A stretch of 64,000 nucleotides of DNA from Allobosea sp. TND4EK4 (GCF_900156025.1 NZ_FTMO01000001.1:186001-250000); one strand, 5' to 3'; positions 9,601-17,845 are shown, counted from the first letter of the stretch. Numbers and translations are program-made. The notes: generated by a model not told the origin, from the sequence alone.

Positions 9601-10206
9601 GGTGGCGCCGAGCCAGAGCGCGCCGGGCGCGGCCTCGTCGAGGCAAGCGAGCAGGTCGGGCAGCTTGTCGAGCCGGCTGGGCGGCATCAGGATCAGCAGC
9701 AGGTCGCGGGTGTCGGACACAAGATCGTCGAGGACCAGGCGGCATTCGCCCTTCTTCACGCCCTCCCTGCGATTGCCGAGGCTGAGCAGACGGCACAGCC
9801 GCCCCCAGCCTGCACGATTGGCGGGATAGACGACGATGTCGGGCGTGCCGTCGCTGAAGACCAGGCGGGTGCCAGTGGCGAGCTTGAAGTTCTGCGCCAT
9901 GCCCCGCAGCTCGTCCCGCGTGAAAGGCAGATCGGCGAAAGCGGGGTTCTCGATCCAGAGATACTCGCCGGGGCTGCCGCCTTCCCTGATCTTCTCCGGC
10001 GCGGGAAGCCCGTCCTCGCGCAGGTCGCGTAGCGCGGCCCAGGCGCGCACGACGCCGGCCACCGTATTGCGGTCGGCGATCCCCAGTCCCGTATGACCGA
10101 GCAGCAGCGCGGTCAGCATCATGTTCGGCCCCGGCGAGGCGCCGCGCAGGAAGGAGAAGTTCGTCGCGGCAACGGCTTCGGCGAAGCTGTTCGCACTCTG
10201 ATTCAT
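6694..10206 (-). CDS. dnaE2: Error-prone DNA polymerase DnaE2 (ImuC)
   Basis: A 1170-residue C-family polymerase of the DnaE2/ImuC type, the catalytic subunit of the ImuA-ImuB-DnaE2 translesion mutasome. It has an N-terminal PHP domain, palm carboxylates in PPDIDVDFEHERRE (about residue 421) and MKVDVLALGMLTC (about 572), a helix-hairpin-helix region and a C-terminal OB-fold (GIVLVRQRPGNGNAIFVTLE). The ATG overlaps the imuB stop by 4 nt (ATGA), so it is the last gene of the SOS operon. Between SGWDNGLEAV and ALRLGFRQIDG about 50 extra residues are present. About 33 of them are encoded by an intergenic-type palindromic repeat read in frame (7555-7652). The rest of the protein is intact, so this looks like a tolerated insertion, not a dead gene. 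Confidence 0.95.
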   Translation of the reverse strand: MNQSANSFAEAVAATNFSFLRGASPGPNMMLTALLLGHTGLGIADRNTVAGVVRAWAALRDLREDGLPAPEKIREGGSPGEYLWIENPAFADLPFTRDELRGMAQNFKLATGTRLVFSDGTPDIVVYPANRAGWGRLCRLLSLGNRREGVKKGECRLVLDDLVSDTRDLLLILMPPSRLDKLPDLLACLDEAAPGALWLGATMHWRGDDRRRLSRLVAIAAARRVPLLATNDALYDSIGQRDLQDVLTCIREGITIERAGRLLESNAERHLKTPREMARLFRDAPEAITETQALFSRIEFDLGQLRYEYPDEPIPPGWKDQDWLVELVRRCCLIRYPNGVPDKVEKLLAKELKLIGQLDYARYFLTIRQIVEFADSRGILCQGRGSAANSAVCYVLGITAVDPEENDVLFERFISTERREPPDIDVDFEHERREEVIQWIYKFYGRERAGIAATVIRYRPRSAIREVGKVLGLTEDVTARIADTQWGSWGTGIGDERIRQAGLDPTNPTIRRAVDFAIRLLGYPRHLSQHVGGFVLSRGRLDETVPIGNAAMKDRTFIEWDRDDIDALQLMKVDVLALGMLTCIRKAFSLLREHESIDWHLADVPTRDKATYDMLCEGKSLGVFQVESRAQMNMLPRLKPQEFYDLVIQVAIVRPGPIQGDMVHPYLRRRARLEEVTYPSPSPEHGDKNELFEVLNKTKGVPLFQEQAMRLAMVAAKFSDIEANGLRKAMATFRNDGSIGNYEAMMVERMVARGYERAFAQRCFDQIKGFGSYGFPESHAASFAKLVYISSYLKRHHPAAFACALLNSQPMGFYAPAQIVREAEENGGVEPRPIDVNWSGWDNGLEAVNISAIIPGLTRDPCRSASDRGSGMDPGSPLRSVRDDDPIGWKERKARRYPFALRLGFRQIDGFHEVWGRAIAEERGAGGPYRDVEELMRRARLPARAMRLLADADAFRTLGLDRREGLWAVRRLPDDAALPLFEAASARELGREPAMALPVMPLAEHIVADYQTVRLSLKGHPMQLLRERFRRERISSCGETEAKPDAAFTRTAGIVLVRQRPGNGNAIFVTLEDETGVTNVVIWARLFERFRREVMGARLMLVEGRVQKSPEGVTHLMAQRIVDRSADLLSLSDTHRAEPVPRIDELKHPPLQRHRHPRDVRVLPKSRDFH
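7555..7652. repeat. Palindromic repeat inserted in frame inside dnaE2 (copy 2)
   Basis: The segment opens GTCATCCCGGACGGAGCG and closes with CCCGGGATGATGG, so its ends are inverted copies. Internal words GATCCGGGATCCATGCC and GGCATGGATCCCGGG are also complementary. The same design is intergenic at 38755-38862 and 19805-19908. Read on the minus strand it gives IIPGLTRDP...MDPGSPLRSVRDD within DnaE2 (about residues 852-884), in a region that is normally a short linker. The reading frame is preserved throughout. Confidence 0.85.
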
Positions 10207-11747
10207 GCGAAGAGCCCGTGCAGATACCAGCGCGGCGGGGCCGTCCCGGCCTCGTAGAAGCCGGTTCGGTAGAGCCAGAAGCGGTGCCCCTGCGCGTCCT
10301 CGACGCGGTAATAATCGCGCATCGGCTCGTCGGAGCCGTCGCGCCACCATTCCGGCGCGATGCGCTCCGGCCCCTCGGCGCGGGCGACGTCGTGGATGAG
10401 GCGCCGCCAGCGGAAGCGGATCGGCGGACCGTCCGGCACTTCCGCCACCGCCTCGACCGGCTGGGGCGGCTCGAAGAGCTGGAGCGGGCGGGCCGGCGGC
10501 TCCTGCGGCTCGGGTGCGAGCCACCCTCCACCCGGCAGCAGGACGGCAGCGGAGAGCGCTCTTGCCGAGCGGACCGGGTGGTGGCTGTCCTGCTCGGCGA
10601 AGCGCAGCACCCGGTCGCGGCCGAAGCGGGTGACGAGCCGATCGACGAGATCGGCCACCGCCTCCTCTTCCACGGCGCGACCGTCGAGGCTGTGCTGGGG
10701 CGTCGCCAGCGTCTCGCAGACCGGGATGGCAAGCTTGACCGCATCGAAGCCGAAGCCGGGGTCGAGCGGGTCGGACAGGGCCTCGACGCGCTCGCGATAG
10801 AGCCGCAGCAACGCCCTGGCATCGCGCGAGGGGCGCCCGGTTTCGAGGGTGAGGCGGCGCACCGCCCCATCGCTGCGGAAGAAGCCGATCTCGAAGACGC
10901 GACCGCCCTCGCCGCGGGCCTCCAGAACGCGCCCCGCCTCGCCGATCAGGCGCGCGACGACATCCTCGAGGCTGGCGGTGTCGGCGAAAGGCTCGGCGAA
11001 GTGGCGCTCCACCACGCAGTCCGGCGGCGGGCGCAGCGGCGTGATGCGCCGGTCCTCGCGGCCGAGCGTGCGCCGCAGCCGCGTGGCCAGGTCCTCTCCG
11101 AAACGGGCGGACAGCGTCTGGGACGGGCGAGCGGCGAGGTCGGCCAGGGTCTTCAGCCCGGCGCGGGAGAGCGCGATCACGGTTTCGGCGTCGATGCCGA
11201 GGGCCGCCGTCGGCAGGTCGAGCAGCGCCTCCTCTTCCCGTTCCGGCACGAGGATGCCGCCGCGCCCGTGGCGGGCATGGGCATGGGCGGCGTCGGGCGT
11301 GCCGGCGATGGCGAGCTTGAGGGCGAGACCGGCGCGATCCATGACGCGGCGGGCAAGGCCGGCCAGCCCCTCCTCGCCGCCGAAGAGATGGGCGCAGCCG
11401 GTGATGTCGAGCGTGAGCCCGTCGCGACCGTCGAGCGCGACCAGAGGGGTGAAGCGGTCGCAGAAGGCGGCGAGCCCTTCGAGAAAAGCCCGGTCGGCTA
11501 GGGGCTCGGATTCGAGCGCAACGAGATTTGGAATGCGGGCGCGTGCATCGGCGAGAGTGAGGCTGCGCGTCAGGCCGAGAAGGATGGCATTGAGATCGCA
11601 ATCGACGATGCGCAGCGCGTTGCGATCGATCGCAACGAGGACATGCGGCTTGTCAGCCGGTGCGCCGAAGGCCGGAATCGCGCCCTTCCGCCGCAGACGA
11701 TCCGTCGCCAGGAAGGGAAACCAGAGGGCGAGATAGCGGCGGGGCAT
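10203..11747 (-). CDS. imuB: ImuB, Y-family polymerase-like mutasome subunit
   Basis: A 514-residue ImuB (DNA polymerase Y family-like) starting MPRRYLALWFPFLATDRL. Family members keep the polymerase fold but lack catalytic carboxylates and act as a beta-clamp-binding hub linking ImuA and DnaE2. Visible landmarks are LDITGCAHLFGGEEGL (about residues 104-119), a helix-hairpin-helix segment and a C-terminal IMS-C-like region. The chosen ATG (11747) gives the conserved N terminus; a 28-residue upstream extension in the same frame overlaps imuA and is not family-like. It overlaps imuA by 95 bp and dnaE2 by 4 bp, indicating one transcript. Confidence 0.93.
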   Translation of the reverse strand: MPRRYLALWFPFLATDRLRRKGAIPAFGAPADKPHVLVAIDRNALRIVDCDLNAILLGLTRSLTLADARARIPNLVALESEPLADRAFLEGLAAFCDRFTPLVALDGRDGLTLDITGCAHLFGGEEGLAGLARRVMDRAGLALKLAIAGTPDAAHAHARHGRGGILVPEREEEALLDLPTAALGIDAETVIALSRAGLKTLADLAARPSQTLSARFGEDLATRLRRTLGREDRRITPLRPPPDCVVERHFAEPFADTASLEDVVARLIGEAGRVLEARGEGGRVFEIGFFRSDGAVRRLTLETGRPSRDARALLRLYRERVEALSDPLDPGFGFDAVKLAIPVCETLATPQHSLDGRAVEEEAVADLVDRLVTRFGRDRVLRFAEQDSHHPVRSARALSAAVLLPGGGWLAPEPQEPPARPLQLFEPPQPVEAVAEVPDGPPIRFRWRRLIHDVARAEGPERIAPEWWRDGSDEPMRDYYRVEDAQGHRFWLYRTGFYEAGTAPPRWYLHGLFA

Positions 11748-12510
11748 GGTTCGTCCGGTGTGGCAGTCGGTCGAAGGCGGTTCGCTCGGCAAAGAAACGT
11801 CGGTCACGGTCCCACTCCACACGCCACTCACATTCGGCTGCGCCGCCCCGCTGGCGCAGCAAACTCAATCGGAACGCCGGCGCGCCGGGCGCATTCGCCT
11901 CCAGCGCCCGGGAGGCCAGCGCCGCGACGCGCCAGCGCGTTCGGGCCGCGCTCGGCGCCTCCCGCGCCGCCACGCGCAATACGAGAACGGTCACGCCCGC
12001 CCCCTCGGCCGCCAGGGAGAGGCGCCGGCTGGCGGTGAGGTCGAAGGGCCTGGCCTCCCCCCAGGGCTCGATCAGCACCGCCCCGAGCGCCGGACAGCGG
12101 GCCCCCTCCGCCCCGGCCCGCAGCACCCCCTCAGCATCGCGCGCCCGCACCAGCAGCAGGCGCGCGGGGTCGAGCCCCAGTTCGTTCAGCCCCGGCGCAT
12201 GCAGCCGGCCGGTCTCGGCATCGAGGAAATCCTGCCGCGCCCAGAGGATCGGGCGTTCCGCAGCCTTCCCTGCGCCCTCGGCCGCGCGCAGGGCCAGGCC
12301 GAGGGCAAAGCCGGTCGCGGCGGCGAGATCGGCCGTGCTCGCGGCGTGGATCTCGTGCAGGGCCGCCCGCTGCAGCCCGCCCGACAGAACGGCGTCGATC
12401 TCCGGCACGCCGAGCCCGACCCGTCCCGCCGCGGCAGGGCCGGCGCGCAAGGCTGCCTCCGCCAGGCTGCGGCGCAGATCGGACAGGGTCGGAGAGGTGG
12501 CGTTCTGCAT
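11653..12510 (-). CDS. imuA: ImuA, RecA-like mutasome protein
   Basis: A 285-residue ImuA-type protein, first gene of the SOS mutagenesis operon. It resembles a shortened RecA/SulA-like ATPase core: GVPEIDAVLSGGLQRAALHEI (about residues 34-54) occupies the place of the RecA N-terminal motif before the P-loop, but a canonical GxxxxGKT is absent. The C-terminal end runs 95 bp into imuB. An alphaproteobacterial LexA box lies 17 bp before the ATG, so expression should rise on DNA damage. It is needed with ImuB and DnaE2 for damage-induced mutagenesis in related bacteria. Confidence 0.9.
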   Translation of the reverse strand: MQNATSPTLSDLRRSLAEAALRAGPAAAGRVGLGVPEIDAVLSGGLQRAALHEIHAASTADLAAATGFALGLALRAAEGAGKAAERPILWARQDFLDAETGRLHAPGLNELGLDPARLLLVRARDAEGVLRAGAEGARCPALGAVLIEPWGEARPFDLTASRRLSLAAEGAGVTVLVLRVAAREAPSAARTRWRVAALASRALEANAPGAPAFRLSLLRQRGGAAECEWRVEWDRDRRFFAERTAFDRLPHRTNHAPPLSRPLVSLPGDGSSAAEGRDSGLRRTG

Positions 12511-12527
12511 GCCGGGACAAGATCAAT

Positions 12528-12542
12528 GTTCGCTTTTTGTTC
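12528..12542 (-). promoter_or_regulatory. LexA box (SOS operator) of the imuA-imuB-dnaE2 operon
   Basis: GTTC (12528-12531), seven bases GCTTTTT, GTTC (12539-12542) is an exact match to the alphaproteobacterial LexA consensus GTTC-N7-GTTC. It lies 17 bp upstream of the imuA ATG. The PLD gene at 12665 starts 122 bp away on the other strand and is less likely to be controlled by it. Confidence 0.92.
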
Positions 12543-12664
12543 CTTTCTAAAACGCCACAGAAGTGGCCGAGAGTCGAGTCCCTCCATGGCTCCGGCAGGG
12601 GAGAACCCGCCCTGCCCGCGGCAGGAGCATTCCGGTCGGGGACGGCATGCTCTAGCGTGGAACG

Positions 12665-14113
12665 ATGTGGGAGATTCTCTCCGATTACTGGCCGCATCTC
12701 GTCGCCGTCGTCTCGCTGGCGATGGCGACAGCCGCGACCATCCACGCGGTGATGACCAAGGACGAGGTGCGCGCCGCCATCGGCTGGACGGCCGTGATCG
12801 TGCTCTCCCCGATCATCGGAGCCCTGCTCTACGGCATCGCCGGGATCAACCGCATCCGCAGGGCGGCGATCCTGTCGCAGCGTCCCGGCCACCGGACCGG
12901 CGACGATTCGGCGTTCCATATCAGCCAGGACGAGGTCACCTCGCTGTTCGGCCAGCGTTTCGCAGCGCTGAAGACGCTGGGAGACCGCGTGGCGCGCCAT
13001 CCGCTGACGCGGGGCAACACCATCCGCACCCTGCACACCGGGGACGAGGCCTATGCCGCGATGCTGGAGGCGATCGGCACCGCGCAGCGCAGCGTCCTGC
13101 TCGAAACCTACATCTTCGACCGCGACCCGGTGGGCCTGCGGATCGCGGACGCGCTGATCGCGGCCAGAGCGCGCGGCGTCGCGGTCAGGGTGCTGATCGA
13201 CGCGGTCGGCGCCCGCTATTCGGTGCCGAGCATCGCCGGGTACCTGCGCGAGGGCGGCATCGACGTCCGCGTCTTCAACGGCAACATCATCGTGGGCCTG
13301 CGCCTGCCCTATGCCAACCTGCGCACCCATCGGAAGATCATCGTCGTCGACGGGGCGGTCGCGTTCATGGGCGGCATGAACATTCGCCAAGGCTTCACCG
13401 CCGAATTCGCCGGGGACGGCGCCTCCCACGACACGCATTTCCAGGTGACCGGCCCGGTGGTGGCCGATCTCTTCGCGATCGCCGCCGAGGATTGGCGCTT
13501 CACCGCTGGCGAGGCCCTGGAGGACGAGGCCTGGGACATCCCGCCACCGCCCGAAGCCGATTCGCCCGTGCTGATGCGGGCGGTGCCCTCCGGGCCGGAT
13601 TCCTGCCTGGAGAACAACCACAAGCTCCTGATCGGCGCGCTTTCGGTCGCACGCCGCTCGGTGCGGATCATGTCGCCCTATTTCCTGCCGGACCAGGAGC
13701 TGATCAGCGCCCTGATGACGGCCGCTCGGCGCGGCGTCTCCATCGACATCGTCGTGCCGGCGGTCAACAACCTCGTGCTGGTCGACCGGGCGATGACGGC
13801 GCAGTTCGACCAGATGCTGAAGAACTACTGCCGCATCTGGCGCTCGACCGGCCCGTTCGACCATTCAAAGCTCTTCGCCATCGACGGCGCCTGGGCCTAT
13901 GTCGGCTCGTCCAACCTCGATCCACGCTCGCTCAGGCTGAATTTCGAGATCGATGTCGAGGTGCTGGATCATGGCTTTTCAGGCGGGATCGAGGCGCGGA
14001 TCGACGCGGCGATCGAGACCGCGGAGCCCGTGACCCTCGCCGCCCTGCGTGCCCGCCCCTATCCCATCCGCCTGATCGACCGGCTGATCTGGCTCGGCTC
14101 GCCCTATCTCTAG
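12665..14113 (+). CDS. Phospholipase D-like protein / cardiolipin synthase
   Basis: A 482-residue protein with two N-terminal membrane segments (about residues 8-28 and 38-60, LVAVVSLAMATAATIHAV and AVIVLSPIIGALLYGIAGI) and two PLD catalytic motifs, HRKIIVVDG (about residue 220) and HSKLFAIDG (about 399), each followed by a GG/SSN segment. This order matches bacterial cardiolipin synthase (ClsA/ClsB type), which joins two phosphatidylglycerols, or a phosphatidyl donor and acceptor, at the inner membrane. It is transcribed away from imuA. The EEP-family gene downstream may be co-transcribed (135-bp gap). The start has only a weak GGA ribosome site; the hydrophobic N terminus supports it. Confidence 0.88.
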   Translation: MWEILSDYWPHLVAVVSLAMATAATIHAVMTKDEVRAAIGWTAVIVLSPIIGALLYGIAGINRIRRAAILSQRPGHRTGDDSAFHISQDEVTSLFGQRFAALKTLGDRVARHPLTRGNTIRTLHTGDEAYAAMLEAIGTAQRSVLLETYIFDRDPVGLRIADALIAARARGVAVRVLIDAVGARYSVPSIAGYLREGGIDVRVFNGNIIVGLRLPYANLRTHRKIIVVDGAVAFMGGMNIRQGFTAEFAGDGASHDTHFQVTGPVVADLFAIAAEDWRFTAGEALEDEAWDIPPPPEADSPVLMRAVPSGPDSCLENNHKLLIGALSVARRSVRIMSPYFLPDQELISALMTAARRGVSIDIVVPAVNNLVLVDRAMTAQFDQMLKNYCRIWRSTGPFDHSKLFAIDGAWAYVGSSNLDPRSLRLNFEIDVEVLDHGFSGGIEARIDAAIETAEPVTLAALRARPYPIRLIDRLIWLGSPYL

Positions 14114-14248
14114 AACCATGAGACAGATCATTGTGATCGCGCCCGAGACGGCGCGCGACGATCTGGACATTCGCCACGAACCGGACCTTTTTTGGCTCCT
14201 ATAGGTTTCGCTTCCCGATTCGAGAGATAGTCCGGACTGGCAGGCCGC

Positions 14249-15250
14249 ATGCAGAAAAAAAGCCCGAGCCTGCGCGCCAGCATCATCGCCTCGCTGCGCG
14301 AACGGCGCCGGACGGAACGCCCCGCTGCCGGGACCCGGCAGGAGGGAACGCTCGTCGCCTCCTACAACGTTCACAAATGCGTCGGCGTCGACGGCAAGTT
14401 CGACCCCGGGCGGATCGCCCAGGTGATCGCCGAGATCGGGCCCGACGTGATCGCGCTGCAGGAGGCCGACAAGCGCTTCGGCGAGCGCCACGGCCTGCTC
14501 GATCTCGATTGGCTCGAGCGCGAGACGGGTCTCCTGCCGGTGCCGCTGAGCCCACGCGGCCGCGCCCATGGCTGGCACGGCAATGTCGTGCTGTTCCGGC
14601 AGGGGCTGGTGCGGGACGTCCATCAGGTCGCGCTGCCGGGGCTGGAACCCCGCGGGGCGCTCGTCGTCGATCTCGACCTGGAGGACGGCACGCCGCTCCG
14701 GCTGGTGGCAGCGCATTTCGGCTTGCTGAGGCGCTCGCGCTCGCAGCAGGCGCGGATGATCCTGGAGATCATGGGCTCGCGGGACGAGCGCCCGACCCTG
14801 CTGATGGGCGACCTGAACGAGTGGCGGCTGGGGAAGCGCTCGGCGCTCGAAGAACTCGGTCCCGCCTTCGGCACCCTGCCGGTCCCGGTGCCGAGCTTTC
14901 CGTCCGGCATGCCGCTGCTGGCGCTGGACCGCATCATCGCCAACCGGCCCGACATCTTGTCCCAGGTCGTGGTCCACGACACGCCGCTGGCGCGCGCCGC
15001 CTCCGACCACCTGCCGATCAAAGCCTATATCGACAGGGAGCAGGCGGCGCTGCGGCTGGCCGAGAGCACGATGCTGGCCGAGAGCCATCCCCTTTCCGAG
15101 CCGGCGCGGGACGAGACCTTGCCCGTGGCCGGGCTGCTCTCCGGCGAAGCGCAGGACAAGCGCAACCGCGAACTGGTCCGCAAGGCCGGCGCGCGGCTGA
15201 AGCGGGCCGTGGGCCGAACGCTGGGACGGCGGGACGGGCCGCGGCGCTGA
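14249..15250 (+). CDS. Endonuclease/exonuclease/phosphatase (EEP) family protein
   Basis: A 333-residue EEP-superfamily hydrolase. Family blocks in order: VASYNVHKCVG (Asn metal ligand region, about residues 36-46), DVIALQEAD (catalytic Glu, about 66-74), HGWHGNVVLF, LLMGDLNEW (Asp/Asn pair, about 186-194) and the final ASDHLPI (Asp-His). It should cleave phosphodiester bonds with a divalent metal. EEP genes beside PLD/cardiolipin synthase genes are common, suggesting a membrane-lipid role, though this is inference. The last about 80 residues after SDHLPI are a basic, low-complexity tail ending GRRDGPRR. Confidence 0.88.
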   Translation: MQKKSPSLRASIIASLRERRRTERPAAGTRQEGTLVASYNVHKCVGVDGKFDPGRIAQVIAEIGPDVIALQEADKRFGERHGLLDLDWLERETGLLPVPLSPRGRAHGWHGNVVLFRQGLVRDVHQVALPGLEPRGALVVDLDLEDGTPLRLVAAHFGLLRRSRSQQARMILEIMGSRDERPTLLMGDLNEWRLGKRSALEELGPAFGTLPVPVPSFPSGMPLLALDRIIANRPDILSQVVVHDTPLARAASDHLPIKAYIDREQAALRLAESTMLAESHPLSEPARDETLPVAGLLSGEAQDKRNRELVRKAGARLKRAVGRTLGRRDGPRR

Positions 15251-15368
15251 CACCCACCGCAGCTTCCGTCCCATCAACCGCCCGCTATGAGGGGGAGCGC
15301 CTGCTCAAGGCGCTGCAACGGAGCCGGAGGCCGGTCGCGGCCGGAATGATCTGGCGGCCAGCTAGGGC

Positions 15369-15524
15369 CTGATCCGCTTTCTCGATTCCGGCTGGATCGG
15401 CCGTGGCCTGGCGCTGGCCTCGACCGCGCGGCTGGTGGCGACGCCGGTCAACCCGCTGCGGCTGATCGGCTGCGGTGCCGGCCGCTTGGTCCTGCTGCAT
15501 CTGCCCGCGCTCGGGCCTTTCTAG
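15369..15524 (+). other. Coding-like remnant without start codon in the 15251-15579 gap
   Basis: The 329-bp gap holds no recognisable gene. Within it, 52 codons starting LIRFLDSGWIGRGLAL and ending at a TAG (15522) have strongly G/C-ending third positions like real genes here. The frame is closed by TAG two codons upstream and offers no ATG, GTG or TTG. It may be the decayed 3' end of a small membrane-protein gene. No family recognised. Confidence 0.3.
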
Positions 15525-15579
15525 ACCGCCCCATGCGCCTTATCGTCATGCACCGAGACGCCGCCGCGAGGACGCCAAG

Positions 15580-17049
15580 ATGACGACACCAGGCGACGGC
15601 CCGGCCGCCGATGCGACGGCCCGCTCCATCGGCATTCCGGATGGCGGCCCCGCCTCGCTCCACACGCCGGGGGCGGCGCCGGGCTCCAGCCATGGCGTCC
15701 CGCTCGGCGAAGCGTTCCAGGTCTGGCTGCGGGTGGCTGCCCTGTCCTTCGGCGGGCCTGCCGGGCAGATCGCGGTGATGCACCGCATCATCGTCGAGGA
15801 AAAGCGCTGGATCGGCGAGAACCGGTTCCTGCATGCGCTCAACTACTGCATGCTGCTTCCCGGCCCCGAGGCGCAGCAGCTCGCCACCTATATCGGCTGG
15901 CTGATGCACCGCACGCTCGGGGGCATCATCGCAGGCGTGCTGTTCGTCCTTCCCGGCGCCGTGGCCATCATGGCCCTGTCGATCGTCTACGCCCTGTACG
16001 GCAGTGTCGGGATCGTCGGCGCGCTTTTCTTCGGCCTGAAGGCGGCCGTGCTCGCCATCGTCCTGCAGGCGGTCGTCCGCGTCGGCGGCCGCGCCCTGAA
16101 AAGCAGCGCCATGATCGCGCTCGCCACGGCGGCGTTCCTCGGCATCTTCCTCTTCAATGTCCCCTTCCCGGCCATCGTGCTGGGCGCCGGGCTGATCGGC
16201 CTTCTCGCCGGCCGGGCCGGCGTGCCGGCCTTCCAGGCCGGTGCGGGCCACAAGGCCGGCCGGGGCAGCACGGTGCTGGCGGATCGCGACAGCCTGCTGG
16301 GCGAGGAACTGCCGGGGCATGCCCGCCCGAGCGCGCGCTCCACCTTGCGCGTGGCGGCCATCTGCCTTGGCCTGTGGCTGCTGCCGGTGGCGGCCATCGT
16401 GCTCACGCTCGGCCCGTCCAACGTGTTCGGCCAGATCGCGATCTTCTTCTCGAAGATGGCCGTCGTCACCTTCGGCGGGGCCTATGCCGTGCTCGCCTAT
16501 GTCGCGCAGCAGGCGGTGAACGGCTTCCACTGGCTGCGGCCCGGCGAGATGCTGGACGGCCTCGGCATGGCGGAGACGACGCCGGGGCCACTGATCATGG
16601 TGCTGCAGTTCGTCGGCTTCATGGGCGCCTATCGCGATCCCGGAACGCTGGCGCCGCTGACGGCGGGCATCATCGGCGGCCTGCTCACCACCTGGGTGAC
16701 GTTCGTCCCCTGCTTCCTCTTCATCTTCCTCGGCGCCCCCTTCATCGAGGGGCTGCGGGGCAACAGGGCGCTGCACGGCGCCCTCTCCGCCGTCACCGCG
16801 GCCATCGTCGGGGTGATCCTCAATCTGGCGCTGTGGTTCGCCATCCACACCGTCTTCCGCGCCAGCGTTCCCATCCGCGGCTTCGGGCTGAGCTTCGAGG
16901 TGCCGGTTCTCGCCAGCATCGACCCCTGGGCTGCCCTGCTGTCCCTGGCCGCCATCCTCGCCATGTTCCGGTTCAAGACAGGCATGGTCGCCACGCTGGC
17001 CGCCTGCTCCGCCGCCGGGCTCGGCCTGCATCTGGCGGGGCTGGTCTGA
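15580..17049 (+). CDS. chrA: Chromate transporter, ChrA family (two-domain form)
   Basis: A 489-residue CHR-family membrane protein with two tandem chromate-transport domains (about residues 45-215 and 275-480). Domain 1 carries SFGGPAGQIAVMHR and LLPGPEAQQL; domain 2 carries TFGGAYAVLAYV and TTPGPLIMVLQFVGF, the paired FGGP/PGP signatures of the family. About ten to twelve hydrophobic segments are visible. It exports chromate from the cytoplasm. The usual partner chrB is not adjacent. The start at 15580 leaves a roughly 40-residue hydrophilic leader; the frame upstream lacks family sequence. Confidence 0.93.
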   Translation: MTTPGDGPAADATARSIGIPDGGPASLHTPGAAPGSSHGVPLGEAFQVWLRVAALSFGGPAGQIAVMHRIIVEEKRWIGENRFLHALNYCMLLPGPEAQQLATYIGWLMHRTLGGIIAGVLFVLPGAVAIMALSIVYALYGSVGIVGALFFGLKAAVLAIVLQAVVRVGGRALKSSAMIALATAAFLGIFLFNVPFPAIVLGAGLIGLLAGRAGVPAFQAGAGHKAGRGSTVLADRDSLLGEELPGHARPSARSTLRVAAICLGLWLLPVAAIVLTLGPSNVFGQIAIFFSKMAVVTFGGAYAVLAYVAQQAVNGFHWLRPGEMLDGLGMAETTPGPLIMVLQFVGFMGAYRDPGTLAPLTAGIIGGLLTTWVTFVPCFLFIFLGAPFIEGLRGNRALHGALSAVTAAIVGVILNLALWFAIHTVFRASVPIRGFGLSFEVPVLASIDPWAALLSLAAILAMFRFKTGMVATLAACSAAGLGLHLAGLV

Positions 17050-17423
17050 GCGGAAGCCGGCGCCGAGCGATTTCCCGCGCCTTCCTGCCGAGCTTCGATC
17101 GGCGGCTGAAAGAGGGTATCGTCTTCCACATCGAGGCCTTTGCGGCCGGCCTTGCTTCAGCGAAAGCGCCGTCCTGGAGGCCGAGGGAGCGCGGCGCCTG
17201 ACGAACGCGCCGCCCGAGCTGCTTTCCGCCGACCGGCCGTCATGCGGCAGATCCGGCCATGAGCGCGGAGCGATTGCGGCTTCATCCCGCAGCGACCCGA
17301 CCGAAGAAGCAGGACGTGCGCCGGCTCTGAACTGCGGTCTTCGTTGAGCAAAATGCCGGGCCACCACGCAGGTCGCCGCTCTGGGCTGCTCTAGCGCCGG
17401 ATTATCTTGGCGGCGCAAAAAGA
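17050..17423. other. Non-coding gap between chrA and tRNA-Glu
   Basis: No gene could be supported here. A short stretch in the third forward frame (FDRRLKEGIVFHIEAFAAGL, about 17095-17155) faintly recalls the C-terminal helix of crotonases, but it lacks a start and good codon bias. It is treated as unexplained. Confidence 0.4.
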
Positions 17424-17498
17424 TGGCGCGGTCTACGGGAGTCGAACCCGTCTTCCCAGCGTGAAAGGCTGGTGTCCTAACCGATAGACGAAGACCGC
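17424..17498 (-). tRNA. tRNA-Glu (anticodon TTC)
   Basis: On the minus strand a 75-nt cloverleaf including an encoded CCA: acceptor GCGGTCT/AGACCGC, discriminator G, anticodon arm CCAGC-CTTTCAC-GCTGG with anticodon TTC, and T-arm loop TTCGACT. It reads codons GAA/GAG. A good promoter lies 39 bp upstream (17537-17565). Confidence 0.97.
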
Positions 17499-17536
17499 GT
17501 GGCGTCGCGGCTGGCCGCGTCGTCGAAGCGGGGCGA

Positions 17537-17565
17537 GGTATAGTGGGGGGATCGGCGCTCTGCAA
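17537..17565 (-). promoter_or_regulatory. Sigma70 promoter of tRNA-Glu
   Basis: On the minus strand TTGCAG (17560-17565), a 17-nt spacer and TATACC (17537-17542). The predicted start about 7 nt downstream would leave a leader of about 30 nt before the tRNA. The same TTGCA-N17-TATA architecture precedes tRNA-Pro at 54185-54213. Confidence 0.75.
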
Positions 17566-17725
17566 GCGTTGCGCGGCAGAAATTGTGCATGGCTCGGCCC
17601 GTGCCGCTTTCGCTGGGATGGAAACGGTGCGAGCGCCGTTTCAGAACAACGGCCGCGAGCCCGATCTGGCGGGCAACCGGAGCGCCCCCGTCAGCCTGGA
17701 GCGTGCCGAGTTCAAGGAAACACAT

Positions 17726-17845
17726 CGCCATCCCGGACCAGCGGCCTAGCCGCGCCGATCCGGGATCCATCGCAGGGCTGCCGCGCCCTTCGACGTCATC
17801 CCCTGGTCAAACCCGGGATGACGTCGTGTTTCCGAGAAAACCAGC
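17726..17845. repeat. Dispersed palindromic repeat (copy 3)
   Basis: It contains CGCCATCCCGGACCAGCG, GATCCGGGATCC and the inverted closing AAACCCGGGATGACGTC, then a tail GTTTCCGAGAAAACCAGCG shared almost exactly with the copy at 26939-27016. It fills most of the 415-bp gap between tRNA-Glu and recJ, where no other feature apart from the tRNA promoter was found. Confidence 0.75.

Noticed and set aside
7816-10032. 738-codon forward frame opposite dnaE2
   Set aside because: Its product has no recognisable fold and mirrors the codon bias of dnaE2; typical antisense frame in G/C-rich DNA. The same holds for long frames opposite imuB, recJ, hom and phaC.
17095-17201. Crotonase-like C-terminal remnant after chrA
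   Set aside because: Only about 20 residues look similar, there is no start codon, and third positions are not gene-like.
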